Below, piece by piece: positions 4,025 to 5,914 of a stretch of DNA of 5,914 bases. Numbering within the stretch: position 1 is the stretch's first letter; each line of letters begins with the position of its first letter. Source of the DNA: Acidimicrobiia bacterium (GTDB lineage Bacteria; Actinomycetota; Acidimicrobiia; Spongiisociales; JAENVV01). The stretch is from NCBI GenBank assembly GCA_020352575.1, contig CP070681.1, positions 1,375,167-1,381,080 on the forward strand, read 5' to 3'. The notes under the pieces are model-generated. The model was not told the origin of the DNA. It worked only from the letters and a program-made list of their open reading frames with translations, and did no database searches. A program made the translations under genes and the position numbers.

Positions 4025-5197
4025 CTACTTGATCGAGGGAAGTGCGCCGGCGAACTCGGCGAGGCTGGCGAAGTTGTGGCCAGACCATACGAGGTCGACG
4101 TGTGGCATCGCCACCGACATTCCGAGGCTCGTTGGGACGAACGGCTCCTGGTCGCCCTTGAGTGGGTTCATCCACACGATGCGGTAACTGAGGCGCCCGA
4201 GCCGCTCCAGTGCGGAGTCGAGGAGGGCGGGGTCGCCGCGGTCGAGGCCGTCGGAGCAGATCACGACGATCGCGCCCCGTGCCATCCCGCGGCGGGCGTA
4301 GCGGCGGACGAATTCGTCGAGCGCGACGCCGATGAAGGTACCCCCCGACCAGTCCCGAACCTCCTCACCGGCGAGGGCGAGTGCCTCGTCCGGGTCACGG
4401 CGTCGGAGGGCCGGCGTGATCCTCGTGAGGGTCGTGCCGAAGAAGAACACCTCGACGCGCGAGGTCGCGCGCTTCGTCGAGTGGGCGAACTGGAGGAGGC
4501 TGCGTGAGTAGTCCGCCATCGATCCAGAGACGTCGAGGATGAGGACGAGCGGCCTCGGCCGCTCCTTCCTGCGGCGCCACCAGAGGTCGCGAGGCTCGCC
4601 GTGGGCGCGCATGGTCTCTCGGGCGATGCGGCGCATGTCGAGGCGCCTTCCGGACGCCGAGGATCGTTGCCTGCGGGTCCGGCGGATCGGCGGAGCGACC
4701 CGGAGCGTCGCAATGAGCTTGCGGAGCCGCTCCAGTTCCTCATCCGTCGCATCCGAGAACGACTTCGTGTGATCGACGATCACCGCAGCGGCGACCGTGC
4801 CGAGTCGCGCCTCCTGCTCGTCGTCGCCCTCCTCGGGCTCCTCACCGGAGGGGACGTCGAAGATCGCCTCGGAGCCCCGGGTCGGCGCCGGGACCTTCCA
4901 CTCCTCCTGTTCCTTGTCCGGCGTGCCGGCGAGGAAGAAGAGCGAGAAGACCTCGTTGTAGATGGCGATCTGCTCGCGGCCGCGGGCCAGGGTGGCCCTT
5001 CCCGCCCAGTAGAGGTCCTCGAGGCGGCTCGGGTCGAGCAGCGAAGCGGCGGTCGTGAAGGTCAGGGCGTCGTCGGTACCCACGCGGAGGCCGTGCTCGC
5101 GGAGCGCGGCGCAGAAGTCGAGGAGCGTCCCGAGGAGCCCCCGGTCAGCTTCCACCGACGATGCTCCCGGCGCGTCGTTCGACGACGTCGAGGTCAT
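4025..5197 (-). CDS. coxE: CoxE, VWA-domain protein for CO dehydrogenase maturation
   Basis: This 390-aa protein belongs to the CoxE VWA family. Residues about 20-175 form the helical N-terminal region (LLDFCAALREHGLRVGTDDA; DLYWAGRATLARGREQIAIY), with an acidic insert SGEEPEEGDDEQEA (117-130). The VWA domain begins near 216 and has a complete metal-ion-dependent adhesion site: DVSGSM (Asp222, Ser224, Ser226), Thr287 in SGGTFIG, and Asp316 in CSDGLD. In Oligotropha CoxE acts with CoxD after protein folding and is linked to copper insertion into the Mo site. VWA proteins typically partner MoxR-type ATPases, and here coxD is immediately upstream. The ATG at 5197 has an AAGGA site 5 bases away and overlaps coxD by 53 bp. 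A GTG at 5155 with GGGAG 8 bases away would cut the overlap to 11 bp and remove 14 poorly conserved-looking residues. Confidence 0.93.
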   Translation of the reverse strand: MTSTSSNDAPGASSVEADRGLLGTLLDFCAALREHGLRVGTDDALTFTTAASLLDPSRLEDLYWAGRATLARGREQIAIYNEVFSLFFLAGTPDKEQEEWKVPAPTRGSEAIFDVPSGEEPEEGDDEQEARLGTVAAAVIVDHTKSFSDATDEELERLRKLIATLRVAPPIRRTRRQRSSASGRRLDMRRIARETMRAHGEPRDLWWRRRKERPRPLVLILDVSGSMADYSRSLLQFAHSTKRATSRVEVFFFGTTLTRITPALRRRDPDEALALAGEEVRDWSGGTFIGVALDEFVRRYARRGMARGAIVVICSDGLDRGDPALLDSALERLGRLSYRIVWMNPLKGDQEPFVPTSLGMSVAMPHVDLVWSGHNFASLAEFAGALPSIK

Positions 5198-5914
5198 CGC
5201 GGTCCTTCACGACGGAGCCGAGCGTGTCGAGGAAGGTGTGTTCGTCGAGGTCGTCGGCGCCCACGGTGCGGAGTGCCTCGACCCAGTCGAGTGTCTCCGC
5301 AACGCCGGGAGGCTTGGCGAGTTCGAGGCCGCGGAGGCGATGCACCGCTTCCACGACCTTGGCTGCGAGGGTCGCGGGGACGTCAGGGAGCCTCGTCCGG
5401 ACGATGTCCTCCTCCCGCTCCGAGGTGGGGTAGTCGATCCAGTGGTAGAGGCATCGTCGCTTCAGTGCGTCGTGGAGTTCCCGCGTCCGGTTCGAGGTGA
5501 GAACCACGAGCGGGCGGGACTCGGCCTTGATCGTCCCGACCTCCGGGATGGTCACCTGGAAATCCGAGAGGAGCTCGAGGAGGAAAGCCTCGAACTCGTC
5601 GTCGGCGCGGTCCACCTCGTCGATGAGCAGGACGCAGTCACCTCCGGCTCGGACTGCTTCGAGGAGGGGACGCTCCAGCAGGAACTTCTCCCCGAACAGC
5701 GCATCCACCGCCGACTCGTCGGCGGCATCGGACTCGGACAGCGCACGGATCTGGAGCATCTGGCGGGCGTAGTCCCACTCGTACAGGGCCTGGGAGGTGT
5801 CGATCCCCTCGTAGCACTGGAGGCGGATGAGCCGGCGGCCGAAGATCGAGGAAAGGGTCTTGGCCAGTTCGGTCTTGCCGACGCCAACCTCGCCCTCGAG
5901 GAGCAGCGGACGAC
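5145..5914 (-). CDS. coxD: CoxD, MoxR-type AAA+ ATPase (N-terminus off the window)
   Basis: About 255 codons are visible, from the right edge (first full codon at 5912) to the TGA at 5147-5145. The frame opens with the Walker A motif GEVGVGKT (visible residues 7-14). It continues with GRRLIRLQCYEGIDTSQALY, Walker B LLIDEVD (95-101), the sensor-1 segment LTSNRTRE (138-145), and an arginine pair in LKRRC (152-153) suited to act as the inter-subunit finger. CoxD-type proteins are MoxR AAA+ chaperones; in Oligotropha CoxD is required for adding the sulfido ligand to molybdenum in apo-CO dehydrogenase. Perhaps 30-40 N-terminal residues are missing. An internal ATG at 5759 would discard Walker A and is not the start. 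The gene overlaps coxE. With the plus-strand cox genes facing it, the locus is arranged convergently. Confidence 0.94.
   Translation of the reverse strand, partial: RPLLLEGEVGVGKTELAKTLSSIFGRRLIRLQCYEGIDTSQALYEWDYARQMLQIRALSESDAADESAVDALFGEKFLLERPLLEAVRAGGDCVLLIDEVDRADDEFEAFLLELLSDFQVTIPEVGTIKAESRPLVVLTSNRTRELHDALKRRCLYHWIDYPTSEREEDIVRTRLPDVPATLAAKVVEAVHRLRGLELAKPPGVAETLDWVEALRTVGADDLDEHTFLDTLGSVVKDRDDLDVVERRAGSIVGGS

Noticed and set aside
4601..5500. Plus-strand open frame (299 codons) opposite coxE and coxD
   Set aside because: Arg/Gly-rich shadow of two clearly recognised genes.
1..5914. tRNA, rRNA or riboswitch
   Set aside because: Coding density is nearly complete, and the only intergenic gap beyond about 12 bp is 53 bp. 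No tRNA- or riboswitch-like structure was seen.

Overview
The window is a compact, GC-rich stretch (strong G/C preference at third codon positions, GTG and ATG starts, GGAGG-type ribosome sites, almost no intergenic DNA). It carries part of a carbon monoxide dehydrogenase (cox)-type molybdenum hydroxylase locus. The base composition and protein style suggest a high-GC actinobacterium-like chromosome or metagenome contig, perhaps Acidimicrobiia. That placement is inference; no rRNA or other taxonomic marker is present.

The plus-strand half (1-3252) reads as one operon: the 3' end of the catalytic large subunit gene (coxL); an XdhC/CoxF-type cofactor-maturation protein that ends in a YHS metal-binding-type domain; coxG (SRPBCC family); and then five consecutive small genes. 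Each of the five encodes an N-terminal membrane helix followed by a short helical tail. Genes are joined by stop/start overlaps or gaps of 1-10 bp, so they are probably translated as a coupled set. The five small membrane proteins resemble each other in plan, and two pairs share short motifs. I do not recognise them as standard cox genes, and they are the most novel part of the window.

A 53-bp convergent intergenic gap (3253-3305) holds a 7-bp tandem repeat and a GC-rich hairpin, probably a shared terminator.

The minus-strand half (5914-3306) reads leftwards: coxD (MoxR-type AAA+ ATPase, 5' end off the window), coxE (VWA protein with an intact MIDAS), an unrecognised 92-aa protein, and a 143-aa protein with GIY-YIG-like features. 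All are overlapping or nearly so.

Working model: CoxD, CoxE and the XdhC protein mature the Mo (and, if this is a true CO dehydrogenase, Cu-S-Mo) active site. CoxG links the enzyme to membrane quinone, and the small membrane proteins may form the docking platform. The CoxL active-site loop that separates true CO dehydrogenase from related hydroxylases lies outside the window, so the substrate is not proven here.
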